This document shows, piece after piece, positions 51,759-59,607 of a DNA stretch of 64,000 bases (position 1 is its first letter; the number at the start of each line of letters is the position of its first letter). This DNA is from Sphingobacteriaceae bacterium GW460-11-11-14-LB5 (lineage in GTDB: Bacteria; Bacteroidota; Bacteroidia; Sphingobacteriales; Sphingobacteriaceae), in contig CP021237.1 in assembly GCA_002151545.1 (NCBI GenBank), positions 744,001 through 808,000 of the forward strand, written 5' to 3'. Made by a program: the position numbers and the translations under genes. The notes below the pieces were generated by a model. It ran no database searches. It was not told the origin of the DNA and saw nothing but the letters and a program-made list of their open reading frames with translations.

Positions 51759-52400
51759 ATGGAAATGCAACATCTGCCAACCTATGCTATCGTGTTTTTA
51801 TGTGGGGCGCTAGCTTATTATCTGTTACAAAAATTAATCGATCTTATGAAAAAAAACGAAAGACCAGGACATCCAAATACGATGGATCCGGCCACAATTC
51901 AGCAAATGGTAGATGGTTACCGCAATAATCATTTAGCGGCCATTAATAAAGTATTGGGCATAACCGATTCGCATTCGGTTTCTTTCGGCTTAAAAACCTT
52001 AAAGAAGTTTATCGCCGACATCGAATTTTTTAGCAAAAAAGTAGACCCGCGCATTGCAGATGGGGCGCTGGGTATCCGTTTTTATTATGCTGCTTATCCA
52101 AAAGAGAACGAATGGAATGGCTTTGAAGATGAAAAATCGATAGGCAAAAATTATGCTCAGAAACATACACTGGTGATGATCCCTACTTTAAAAAAGAAGA
52201 GTAGTGACGGAAGTTACCAGGATTATGACTTTAATCCTTTAGACCGTACCACTTTTCCACTAAAAGAAACAGAAAAGCAGCAGGCAGTTACCTTGATGGC
52301 CATGAGTTCGGATAGTAATGCAAGCCAGTCGCGTGAGGTAATGGCTCAAAATCACGGACAGCTTATTCCACCTGCAGAAGCTGCGGTTGAAATTTATTAA
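51759..52400 (+). CDS. membrane-anchored protein of unknown function, first gene of a regulatory operon
   Basis: A 213-residue protein with one N-terminal membrane segment (TYAIVFLCGALAYYLLQKLIDL, about 7-28) and a soluble rest. It includes SVSFGLKTLKKFIADIEFFSKKVDP, then GIRFYYAAYPKENEW and YAQKHTLVMIPTLKKK. No family recognised. It is followed by three genes on the same strand with gaps of 12 bases or overlaps, so the four form an operon. Confidence 0.65.
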   Translation: MEMQHLPTYAIVFLCGALAYYLLQKLIDLMKKNERPGHPNTMDPATIQQMVDGYRNNHLAAINKVLGITDSHSVSFGLKTLKKFIADIEFFSKKVDPRIADGALGIRFYYAAYPKENEWNGFEDEKSIGKNYAQKHTLVMIPTLKKKSSDGSYQDYDFNPLDRTTFPLKETEKQQAVTLMAMSSDSNASQSREVMAQNHGQLIPPAEAAVEIY

Positions 52401-52412
52401 TGTGCCATAAGT

Positions 52413-53060
52413 ATGAACAGCTTTCAGAAATTTCTGAGCGATAGCTTCCTTTGGATTGAAGGAGGGACTGCAATTGTTGCTTTGCTGCATTTAAAAGGCT
52501 TGAAAAAGCAATATTGGCGTTTTTTCGTCTATTTTCTGGTAGCTGTTTTTAGCTGTGAGGCCTTTGGTAAATGGGGAGGAGCCTACCTTAGTTTTTCTAA
52601 AACAACCTATTATAACTATATCGTTATCCCTTTTCAGTTTATCTTTTTTTACTGGCTTTATGCTTTGAAATCTTTTAACAATAAAAAGCTGTTTTGGGCA
52701 CTCTCCTTATTATATTTAATATCATTTATACCCAGCGAATTCTACTTTAAAGGGAGTAAAATAATCTTTTCATTTAACTATACTTTTGGCTCCTTTATTT
52801 TGATGGTTTTAGTGGTGATGGAATATTACAAACAGATCACCTCTTCCGATATCATTAATTTTAATAGAAACAGGATGTTTTATGTTAATTTGGGGGTAAC
52901 GTTATTTTATATCGGAACCTTGCCATTTTGGACATTTTATTACCTGCTGGTAGAATATAAGCAGATCTGGAATATTTACTTCGATTATTTTCTGGTATCG
53001 GGGATTGTAATGTATATATTATTCTCAATTTCATTTATATGGGGAAAACAGAGCTCTTAA
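52413..53060 (+). CDS. multi-pass membrane protein of unknown function
   Basis: A 215-residue protein, mostly hydrophobic, with about six or seven predicted membrane segments (for example FFVYFLVAVFSCEAFGKWGG, YIVIPFQFIFFYWLYALKSF, FSFNYTFGSFILMVLVVMEYY, FYVNLGVTLFYIGTLPFWTFYYLLVEY). The last 22 bases overlap the histidine kinase start, showing coupling. It may be a sensor input for the kinase (inference from the operon). Confidence 0.65.
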   Translation: MNSFQKFLSDSFLWIEGGTAIVALLHLKGLKKQYWRFFVYFLVAVFSCEAFGKWGGAYLSFSKTTYYNYIVIPFQFIFFYWLYALKSFNNKKLFWALSLLYLISFIPSEFYFKGSKIIFSFNYTFGSFILMVLVVMEYYKQITSSDIINFNRNRMFYVNLGVTLFYIGTLPFWTFYYLLVEYKQIWNIYFDYFLVSGIVMYILFSISFIWGKQSS

Positions 53061-53824
53061 TTACAATCATCCTTTTTAACTTGTTTTTCGTGCTGTTTGT
53101 AGTGGCCATTATGGTTTACATTAAAAAATACAAAGAGCGGAAAAGAGAATATCTGAATGAAATCAAAATCACCAACGAAATACATCAAAAGGAACTATTA
53201 ACTACACAGTTAGAAATACAACAGGCCACCATGCAACAGATTGGCCGCGAATTGCACGATAATATCGGACAAAAATTAACATTGGTGAGTCTTTATACCC
53301 AGCAATTGGTGCACGAAAACAAAGTGCCACAGGCAAGTACAAGAATTGAACAGATTTATCAGATTATTAATTCATCGCTCCAAGACTTGAGAAGTTTGTC
53401 GAAAAACTTAACGAACGATAATATAAGTGAAAATGAAATTGTAACTTTAATACAGGAAGAAGTGAACAACCTTAATGCTTTGAAAAAATGTAAGGTAACC
53501 TTTCAATACAATTTCGAAAGTCTAGATCTTGAGTTTGTGAAAAAGAATGTATTATTGAGGATAACCCAGGAATTTCTTCAAAACAGTTTAAAACATGCAC
53601 ATTGCAGTAATATCAAGATTCAAATAAGTTCTTCGCCTGAGGTTTTTTTAGTCTTAAAAATACAGGATGATGGTGTAGGATTTGATTATGATCAGATCAC
53701 TTCTGATGGTATAGGATTAAAAAATATGAAAAAAAGAGCCGAAATAATCGGTGGACAATTTAACTTAGAAAGCAAACCCGATTTAGGCACCACACTTACT
53801 ATTATTTTAAATGGCCCGGCATGA
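53039..53824 (+). CDS. HisKA_3 (NarL/DesK-type) sensor histidine kinase
   Basis: A 261-residue kinase with one N-terminal membrane segment (LLITIILFNLFFVLFVVAIMV, about 5-25). A coiled-coil linker follows, then the H box IGRELHDNIGQKLTLVSLY (His near 73), and the HATPase domain with N box EFLQNSLKHAHCS and IQDDGVGFDYDQITSDGIGLKNMKKRA. The RLKMLL-type lysine-rich dimer region is short. There is no periplasmic sensor domain; input may come through the membrane protein encoded before it. It overlaps the response regulator start by four bases. Confidence 0.92.
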   Translation: MGKTELLITIILFNLFFVLFVVAIMVYIKKYKERKREYLNEIKITNEIHQKELLTTQLEIQQATMQQIGRELHDNIGQKLTLVSLYTQQLVHENKVPQASTRIEQIYQIINSSLQDLRSLSKNLTNDNISENEIVTLIQEEVNNLNALKKCKVTFQYNFESLDLEFVKKNVLLRITQEFLQNSLKHAHCSNIKIQISSSPEVFLVLKIQDDGVGFDYDQITSDGIGLKNMKKRAEIIGGQFNLESKPDLGTTLTIILNGPA

Positions 53825-54453
53825 AAAAAACTATAGTTATTGTTGATGATCATATCCTGATTGCAAAAGCACTTCAAGGCATTATCGATAATTTTGCAGC
53901 CTTTGAGGTGATCTACGTTTGTGAAAATGGAAAAGAGCTGATTAAAAACTTCGAAAACAGCAATAAAATACCCGATATTTTACTTTTGGATATTAGTATG
54001 CCCATTATGGACGGTTTTGAAACTGTAACCTGGGTAACCGAACATCACCCGGAGGTAAAAGTAATGGCGCTGAGCATGCAGGGTGAAGAAAAAAGTGTGA
54101 TTAAAATGGTGAGCAATGGCGCTAAAGGTTACCTGTTAAAAAATGCACATCCGGTAGAGCTCGAAAACGCACTGACCAAATTGAATATTAACGGATTTTT
54201 TTATCCTGATTGGGCATCGAAAATCATTTTCTCCAGCCTGAATAAAACCAAAGATGTGGAGATCAAAATTTCAGATCGGGAGAAGGAGTTTTTAAAATAC
54301 ACCGTTACGGAGCTAAATTATAAAGAAATAGCCGATAAAATGTTCTGTAGTCCAAGGACTGTTGAAAGCTATCGCGATCAGCTGTGCGAAAAACTCGAAC
54401 TTAAAACCCGGGTAGGATTGGCTGTTTTTGCCATCAAGAATGGATTTGCCTAG
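53821..54453 (+). CDS. LuxR/NarL-type response regulator
   Basis: A 210-residue regulator with receiver domain (IVIVDDHILIAKALQGI, phospho-acceptor Asp in DILLLDISMPIMDG near residue 58, KGYLLKNA lysine). The C-terminal HTH follows: ISDREKEFLKYTVTELNYKEIADKMFCSPRTVESYRDQLCEKL (about 152-195). It is the output of the kinase before it. The target genes cannot be seen; the operon itself is a candidate. Confidence 0.93.
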   Translation: MKKTIVIVDDHILIAKALQGIIDNFAAFEVIYVCENGKELIKNFENSNKIPDILLLDISMPIMDGFETVTWVTEHHPEVKVMALSMQGEEKSVIKMVSNGAKGYLLKNAHPVELENALTKLNINGFFYPDWASKIIFSSLNKTKDVEIKISDREKEFLKYTVTELNYKEIADKMFCSPRTVESYRDQLCEKLELKTRVGLAVFAIKNGFA

Positions 54454-54457
54454 AGGT

Positions 54458-54690
54458 TAATTGTTTAAAGAAATGGTTAACTGTTTAAACTGTATAAATT
54501 GGTTAACTGTACATGACATTTAAGATGGGGAGATTGTTTAATAGTTGTAATAAGTAATTAACCGATTAACCGATTTCAACAATTAAGCATTTAACCGATT
54601 TAAACAATTAAGCAATTTCAACATTTAACCATAACCATTTAACCACCCCGACAATTAACCGATTAACCCGTTTAACAGTTAAGCAATTTG
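54458..54690. repeat. ggttaa/aattaacc low-complexity repeat block
   Basis: Repeats of taattgtttaaag, ggttaactgttta and ataaattggtta on the left are mirrored by aattaaccgattaacc, aattaagcattt and tttaaacaattaag on the right (period about 8-10). The block separates the operon from the phosphodiesterase gene and ends in the promoter box TACTTTTG (54693-54700). Confidence 0.65.
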
Positions 54691-54692
54691 TT

Positions 54693-54700
54693 TACTTTTG
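54693..54700 (+). promoter_or_regulatory. -7 box TACTTTTG of the phosphodiesterase gene
   Basis: Exact TAnnTTTG, five bases before ATG 54705; the same box and position as upstream of the S4-domain gene at 2962. It suggests a leaderless transcript or an unusual spacing. No -33 match was found. Confidence 0.4.
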
Positions 54701-54704
54701 AAGC

Positions 54705-55625
54705 ATGAAATTTCATCATTTGCTATTCCTGGTTATTGTTGCAGTTTTTACCTCATGCAAACCAGAAGAAAAAAGCCATCAATATATTAAGTTTAATAAA
54801 CCCGCAGAGTTATATCAATTCTTAAAATGGTCGCCAGAAAACCGTTTTCCATTAATCAGTGCGCATCGTGGTGGCCCAATGCCTGGTTTTCCTGAAAACT
54901 GCATCGAAACGTTTGACAATGCCACTACCTATAATCCGGTCATCATTGAATTTGATATCGCTTACAGTAAAGATTCGGTAATGGTGATTATGCACGATGA
55001 TAAGCTCGATCGGACTTCGACAGGAAAAGGACCGATTGGCAACTATACTTACGAGGAGTTAAAAGCTTTTAATCTTAAAGATGATGCAGGTAAAGAAACA
55101 AAATTTAAAATCCCGACTTTAGATAGTGTATTAAGCTGGAGCAAAGGAAAAGTTTTGTTAACTATCGATTTAAAAAAAGGAGTTTCTTACGCTAAAGTGA
55201 TTGAAAAAGTAAGGCAGTATAAAGTGGAAAGTAACTCGATAATCATTACCTATACTGCAGATCAGGCGAAGGAAGTACATCAATTGGCACCCGAGCTAAT
55301 GATTTCAGCCTCCGTTCAGAAAAAAGCAGAATTGAAACGCTTAAATAACATGGGCATTCCCAATAACCGCATTGTAGCATTTGTTGGTGTATCTGCTCCT
55401 GATAAAGAACTCTATCAATACCTGCACAATAAGGGCATTACCACTATTTTAGGCACCATGGGGAATATCGACAAGAGTGCCATGGCCAGTCCGGTAAAAA
55501 ATGTTTATTATCATTTGGTTAATAACGGCGCAGATATTTTATCGGGCGATAATTTACCGCAGGCATCAGAAGAACTGGATAAGTTTAGATATAATAAAAA
55601 AATAAATTCACCATATATTAATTAA
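54705..55625 (+). CDS. glycerophosphodiester phosphodiesterase family lipoprotein
   Basis: A 306-residue protein with a lipoprotein signal (LLFLVIVAVFTSCKPEEK, Cys near 18). The GDPD TIM barrel shows LISAHRGGPMPGFPENCIETF with the catalytic His (SAHRGG), EFDIAYSKDSVMVIMHDDKLDRTSTGKG with the metal-binding Glu/Asp and His (IMHDD), and LLTIDLKKG. These enzymes hydrolyse glycerophosphodiesters to glycerol-3-phosphate and an alcohol. Acts at the periplasmic face or outer membrane. Not part of an operon with gldA; a palindromic repeat lies between. Confidence 0.9.
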   Translation: MKFHHLLFLVIVAVFTSCKPEEKSHQYIKFNKPAELYQFLKWSPENRFPLISAHRGGPMPGFPENCIETFDNATTYNPVIIEFDIAYSKDSVMVIMHDDKLDRTSTGKGPIGNYTYEELKAFNLKDDAGKETKFKIPTLDSVLSWSKGKVLLTIDLKKGVSYAKVIEKVRQYKVESNSIIITYTADQAKEVHQLAPELMISASVQKKAELKRLNNMGIPNNRIVAFVGVSAPDKELYQYLHNKGITTILGTMGNIDKSAMASPVKNVYYHLVNNGADILSGDNLPQASEELDKFRYNKKINSPYIN

Positions 55626-55697
55626 CCACAGACAAACAGGATAGACACAGATCGGGAAACGTTAAAATCTGTGTTTATCTGTGTAATCTGTGGCAAA
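55624..55697. repeat. ccacagacaaacag...atctgtggc inverted repeat upstream of gldA
   Basis: aaccacagacaaacaggata, gacacagat on the left and atctgtgtttatctgtgtaa, tctgtggc on the right are complementary over most of their length. It belongs to the tgtgg/accgtgg repeat type. Confidence 0.6.
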
Positions 55698-55705
55698 AAA
55701 ATAAA

Positions 55706-56413
55706 ATGAGCATTTCAGTTAAAAATCTTTCTAAACATTACGATAAGCAAAAGGCGGTCGATTCAATTAGTTTTGAAGCCAAACCAGGTCGTATTTTGGG
55801 TTTTCTTGGTCCTAATGGCGCTGGTAAATCTACCACCATGCGTATGCTAACCGGTTATTTAGAACCAACATCTGGTGAGGCTGAAATTTCTGGAAAGAGC
55901 ATTCTTTCAGAAGCTATCGAAGCTAAAAAACATATTGGTTACCTTCCTGAAAATACCCCGCTTTATGCTGATATGTATGTAAAGGAATTTTTAAATTTTG
56001 TTGGCCAAACGTATAAGCTTAGCCATTTGCCTACACGGATTGATGAGGTAATCAAAATGGTAGGTTTAACAGCAGAACAGCATAAAAAAATCGGGATGTT
56101 ATCAAAAGGTTATCGCCAAAGGGTTGGTTTGGCACAAGCCATTATCCACAATCCGGAAGTTTTAATTTTAGATGAACCCACTTCTGGTTTAGACCCCAAC
56201 CAACTGGTTGACATCAGGCAGCTGATCAAAACATTAGGCGCAGCTAAAACGGTTATTATTTCTACACACATTATGCAAGAGGTTGAAGCCATTTGTGATG
56301 ATATCATCATTATTAGTAAAGGTAAAATTGTAGCGAAAGACTCGCTCGAAGGCCTGAAAAAAAATCACCAGCAACAATCGTTAGAAGATATTTTTAGAAA
56401 ACTTACCGCTTAA
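55706..56413 (+). CDS. gldA: ABC transporter ATP-binding protein, GldA-like
   Basis: A 235-residue ATPase: Walker A GPNGAGKST (about 36-44), signature LSKGYRQRVGLAQA, Walker B VLILDEPTSGLDP and the H-loop STHIMQEVEA. It has the GldA features PGRILGFLGPNGAGK and LEDIFRKLTA at the C-terminus, with GldF and GldG genes 3 kb downstream. Known GldA proteins have about 300 residues; here the segment between DSLEGLKK and LEDIFRKL seems shortened. GldA, with GldF and GldG, forms an ABC transporter needed for gliding in Flavobacterium; in other Bacteroidota its role is unclear. The first barrel gene starts three bases after the stop. Confidence 0.85.
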   Translation: MSISVKNLSKHYDKQKAVDSISFEAKPGRILGFLGPNGAGKSTTMRMLTGYLEPTSGEAEISGKSILSEAIEAKKHIGYLPENTPLYADMYVKEFLNFVGQTYKLSHLPTRIDEVIKMVGLTAEQHKKIGMLSKGYRQRVGLAQAIIHNPEVLILDEPTSGLDPNQLVDIRQLIKTLGAAKTVIISTHIMQEVEAICDDIIIISKGKIVAKDSLEGLKKNHQQQSLEDIFRKLTA

Positions 56414-56416
56414 TTC

Positions 56417-56959
56417 ATGTATTGTCCAAAAATTAAAAACGCCTTAATCACCTTTCTATTTTTAATGCCTTTTATATTGAAAGCCCAAAACACCACCAGT
56501 ATTGGTATTGGTGCAGAAATAGGTTTACCATCAGGAAACTTCGTTAATTTATCAGGAATAGGTTTGGGTGCCTCAATAAAAGCTGATTTTCCAATAGCTG
56601 CTGATTTTGCCATATCCCTAAATGGAGGTTTTATGAATTTCTTTGGTAAACGCAACCAGTTTTTTAAAGTTCAGGATTTAACTTATCTACCCGCTAAAGC
56701 TGGCTTGAAATATCAGTTGGGTGAAAGCTTTTATGCAGAAGGGCAGTTAGGCGCAGCATTGCCACTAAACAATGGACAAAAAACTTTATGGGTCTGGTCG
56801 CCGGGCATTGGAAATCAATTTAAGCTATCGGGCGGAAATAAACTGGATTTAGGCATAAGATATGAAGCATGGACAGGCAAAAATGAGTTTTCCGATTCAA
56901 ATAAAACAAACACCAAAGGTTTTGTTGGAATCAGATTTGCCTATATGTTTGTGTTATAA
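56417..56959 (+). CDS. small outer-membrane beta-barrel protein
   Basis: A 180-residue protein with signal peptide (ITFLFLMPFILKAQN) and a barrel pattern ending in an aromatic/hydrophobic strand (GFVGIRFAYMFVL). It has GEIGLP-type strands (GIGAEIGLPSGNFVNLSGIG), then KLDLGIRYEAWTGKNEF. It is paralogous to the next gene (shared LDLGIRYE and GxxGIR segments). It begins three bases after gldA, so it is co-transcribed. Predicted small porin-like protein of the outer membrane. Confidence 0.75.
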   Translation: MYCPKIKNALITFLFLMPFILKAQNTTSIGIGAEIGLPSGNFVNLSGIGLGASIKADFPIAADFAISLNGGFMNFFGKRNQFFKVQDLTYLPAKAGLKYQLGESFYAEGQLGAALPLNNGQKTLWVWSPGIGNQFKLSGGNKLDLGIRYEAWTGKNEFSDSNKTNTKGFVGIRFAYMFVL

Positions 56960-57200
56960 CTAATATAATTAAGTGGACCATTTATTGTTTTTATTCAATT
57001 AATTCATGATAAGCATACAATAATTTAGTCTTTTTTAGTAGGCCTACAACTTATTGGAATAAAAACTATCTGTGTGTAATTACCAGTAAATCAATGTGTT
57101 GTGCTTTTGTTTTAGCTTCATTTGTTTCGTTTGTAACGTTTTTGGCATAATGCTTGTCTAAAAACAGTAAATAATTAACGAACAATAATCTAAAAATCAC

Positions 57201-57722
57201 ATGAAAAAAGTATTACTTTCTTTATTAATGGTTGCAGGCTTAGGCTTTGCAGCTTCAGCTCAAACAGAAGGAGCAGTTAACAAAATTAGTGTAGGACCAG
57301 ATTTCTTATTGCCTGTGGGTGATAATACGAATGGACTAAGTCTAGGTTATGGAGGTTCAGTGATGGGTGAATTTAATGTGGCTAAATCATTGAATTTAAC
57401 CGTATCAGCAGGTTATATTTCAGTAGCTCCTGAAAAGGCTTGGAAAGACCTTGGCGCTACTAATTCAGGTGTTATACCTTTAAAAGCAGGAGCTAAATAT
57501 TATTTTGGTGGTAATTTTTACGGTGCTGGTGAATTAGGTGCTGCAATTTTTACTGAAAACAATGGTGGCACAGCATTTTCTTACGCTCCAACTTTAGGTG
57601 CTTCATTTTCAGTTGCTGATAAATCTAGTATTGATTTAGGAATACGCTATGAAGGATGGTCGAAAAATAGCACCACTTTATCATTTGTTGGTATCCGCGC
57701 TGCATTTGCATTCGGTTTATAA
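57201..57722 (+). CDS. small outer-membrane beta-barrel protein
   Basis: A 173-residue protein with signal peptide MKKVLLSLLMVAGLGFAASAQ and a barrel-like series of strands ending in FVGIRAAFAFGL. Shares SIDLGIRYEGW and the terminal strand with the gene before it. The signal-peptide DNA is nearly the same as that of the two later barrel genes. Function unknown. Confidence 0.78.
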   Translation: MKKVLLSLLMVAGLGFAASAQTEGAVNKISVGPDFLLPVGDNTNGLSLGYGGSVMGEFNVAKSLNLTVSAGYISVAPEKAWKDLGATNSGVIPLKAGAKYYFGGNFYGAGELGAAIFTENNGGTAFSYAPTLGASFSVADKSSIDLGIRYEGWSKNSTTLSFVGIRAAFAFGL

Positions 57723-57740
57723 TAAAACTATAATTCATTC

Positions 57741-57767
57741 AAAAGCCTCCACGAAGTTGGGGGCTTT
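57741..57767 (+). terminator. terminator after the second barrel gene
   Basis: aaaagcctcc (57741-57750) and gggggcttt (57759-57767) pair with one G-T. There is no clear T run. Confidence 0.55.
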
Positions 57768-57901
57768 GCTGTATATCAGCCATTTAACGTGGTAAAGTTG
57801 GAAAACAAAATTTTAACTATCAAATTAGTTTATTTATTATTGTAATGTTTTCGCTGATGAGGCGAACGCACGGAAACTAAAAAATAATATGTAAAAATCA
57901 G

Positions 57902-58557
57902 ATGAAAAAACTAGTATTATCTTTATTAACAGTTGCAGGTCTAGGCCTTGCAGCTTCAGCTCAAACAAGTAAACCTGTAATTTTTGGCGTGAAAGCCGGG
58001 TAGCCTTTCCAAACATGACCATATCATCAGGAAGTACATCGGTCAGTTTCGATGCAAAAACATCTTATTATGTTGGCGGTACAGCCGAATTTGTATTATC
58101 TGATGTAATTTCAATTCAACCTGGCTTAACTTTTATAAACAAAGGAACAAAACTGGCTAGTGGTGATATTGATTTCGAAGATGATGATATTGCAGTTACA
58201 GATGAGGCAACATTAAATTTTAAATACCTGGAGTTACCGGTAAATTTATTGGCGAATTTTAAATTAGGAAACGCTGGAAAAGTGTTTCTAGGCGCAGGGC
58301 CGTACTTTGCCTATGCATTAAGTGCAAATGGTAAATACGGATCGGTAAAAGAAGACATTAAATTTGGCGAAGCAGAGTCAGAGTTTAAAAGAACCGATTT
58401 TGGTTTAAACTTTTTGGCTGGTTACCAATTAAACAATGGCTTTAACATCCACGCAGGCTACGGATTAGGATTAAGCAGCATTGCAGATACGGATCTTTCA
58501 GATGAGATTACCTTTAAAAATAAAGTTTTCTCAGTAGGCGTTGGTTTTGCTTTCTAA
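57902..58557 (+). pseudogene. outer-membrane barrel gene with a one-base frameshift
   Basis: ATG 57902 begins MKKLVLSLLTVAGLGLAASAQ and continues TSKPVIFGVKAG to a TAG at 58001-58003. Adding one G to the GGG at 57998-58000 restores GVKAGVAFPNMTISSG, which joins the open frame from 58015 to 58557 and matches the following paralogue (GVKAGVTFPTF). The downstream frame is intact for 180 residues with the family's C-terminal strand VFSVGVGFAF. So the sequence is a frameshift of a recent kind in a short G run, a sequencing error, or a reversible switch. Confidence 0.85.
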
Positions 58558-58596
58558 AACCAAGGCAAATAAAAAGTGATTTTCAAAAAAACAAAT

Positions 58597-58650
58597 GAAG
58601 TCATCATGATTTTCAAAATCATTAATTAAATGAAAAATCGTGATGGCTTC
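58597..58650. terminator. inverted repeat between the third and fourth barrel genes
   Basis: gaagtcatcatgattttca (58597-58615) and tgaaaaatcgtgatggcttc (58631-58650) pair except for a one-base bulge and two mismatches or wobbles. It has no T run, so it is either a weak terminator or an mRNA processing hairpin. Confidence 0.45.
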
Positions 58651-58677
58651 ATCACAATTGAAAACAAATCTAAACGG

Positions 58678-59361
58678 ATGAAAAAACTAGTATTATCTTT
58701 ATTAACAGTTGCGGGCTTAGGCTTTGCAGCTTCAGCTCAAACAAACAATCTCAAAATTGGTGTAAAAGCAGGTGTAACATTTCCAACCTTTAGTGCATCG
58801 GGGACCAAAAACAATGGGTATAAGCAAAAAATGAGTACCTCTTTTTTTGTAGGAGGAACGATGGATATTTCTGTTTCGGAAATATTCTCAGTCCAGCCCG
58901 GCTTATCTTTAATTGGTAAGGGTGGAAAAAGTGATTTTTCTTATTTTAATGCGGAGCCAGGAAACATTTATACGATTACTGCTAATTCGAAAATCAGTAT
59001 GATGTATATTGAACTTCCTGTAAATGCAGTATTTAATTTCGATTTAGGTGATGGAAAATTTTTTATTGGTGCAGGCCCTTATTATGCAATGGCCATAAGC
59101 GGAAAAAATAAATCTACAGCAACATTAAGTGGTGGAGGTAGTACCATAACCAATTCAGAAGAAGAAATCAAATTTGGAGGAGACGGTACGATGAAAAGAG
59201 GAGATTTTGGGATTAATTTCTTAGCAGGTTATAAACTAAGTAATGGTTTTAACATCAACGCGGGTTATGGTTTAGGCTTGAGTAACCTTGACTATGCTGA
59301 TACGAATAAATCAAAAGTAACTAACCGCGTATTATCAGTGGGTTTAGGTTTTTCTTTCTAA
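58678..59361 (+). CDS. outer-membrane barrel protein (PorT-like)
   Basis: Started at ATG 58678, the product has 227 residues: signal peptide MKKLVLSLLTVAGLGFAASAQ and a barrel with GVKAGVTFPTFSASG, SFFVGGTMDISVSEIFSVQPGLSL, IELPVNAVFNFDLGDGKFFIGAGPYYAMAISG and NFLAGYKLSNGFNINAGYGLGLSNL. The end is VLSVGLGFSF. An in-frame ATG at 58630 would add a non-signal extension and was rejected. Similar to the PorT/OMP_b-brl_2 family. It is the intact paralogue of the frameshifted gene before it. Confidence 0.85.
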   Translation: MKKLVLSLLTVAGLGFAASAQTNNLKIGVKAGVTFPTFSASGTKNNGYKQKMSTSFFVGGTMDISVSEIFSVQPGLSLIGKGGKSDFSYFNAEPGNIYTITANSKISMMYIELPVNAVFNFDLGDGKFFIGAGPYYAMAISGKNKSTATLSGGGSTITNSEEEIKFGGDGTMKRGDFGINFLAGYKLSNGFNINAGYGLGLSNLDYADTNKSKVTNRVLSVGLGFSF

Positions 59362-59384
59362 ACCGATCTGGGCGTAAATAAGAG

Positions 59385-59515
59385 ATTATATTATAAAGAT
59401 AGTTTCTCTTGAGATTTTGTCATGTTGAGCCTGTCGAAACACAAAAGGTTATTTAACTATGCCCTTCGACAGGCTCAGGATGACAATTCTATTTATAATA
59501 CGGCCTCTTTTTAAA
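59385..59515. repeat. catgttgagcctgtcgaa...ttcgacaggctcaggatgac repeat
   Basis: gttgagcctgtcgaa (59423-59437) and ttcgacaggctcaggatgac (59466-59485) are near complementary. Outer ends include tataaagat and attta taatacggcctctttttaaa. Same family as 29300 and 37404. Confidence 0.7.
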
Positions 59516-59562
59516 TTTAAATATTGCAGATTTGATAATCCATTCATTTAATCAATTCCTTT

Positions 59563-59570
59563 TAAATTTG
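59563..59570 (+). promoter_or_regulatory. possible -7 box of gldF
   Basis: TAAATTTG matches TAnnTTTG, 37 bases before the gldF ATG. The upstream TTTG at 59531 is 28 bases away, too far, so the promoter is uncertain. Confidence 0.3.
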
Positions 59571-59607
59571 CAGGAATAAATGGTTAACTTCGGCGTTTTA
59601 ATAGCAC

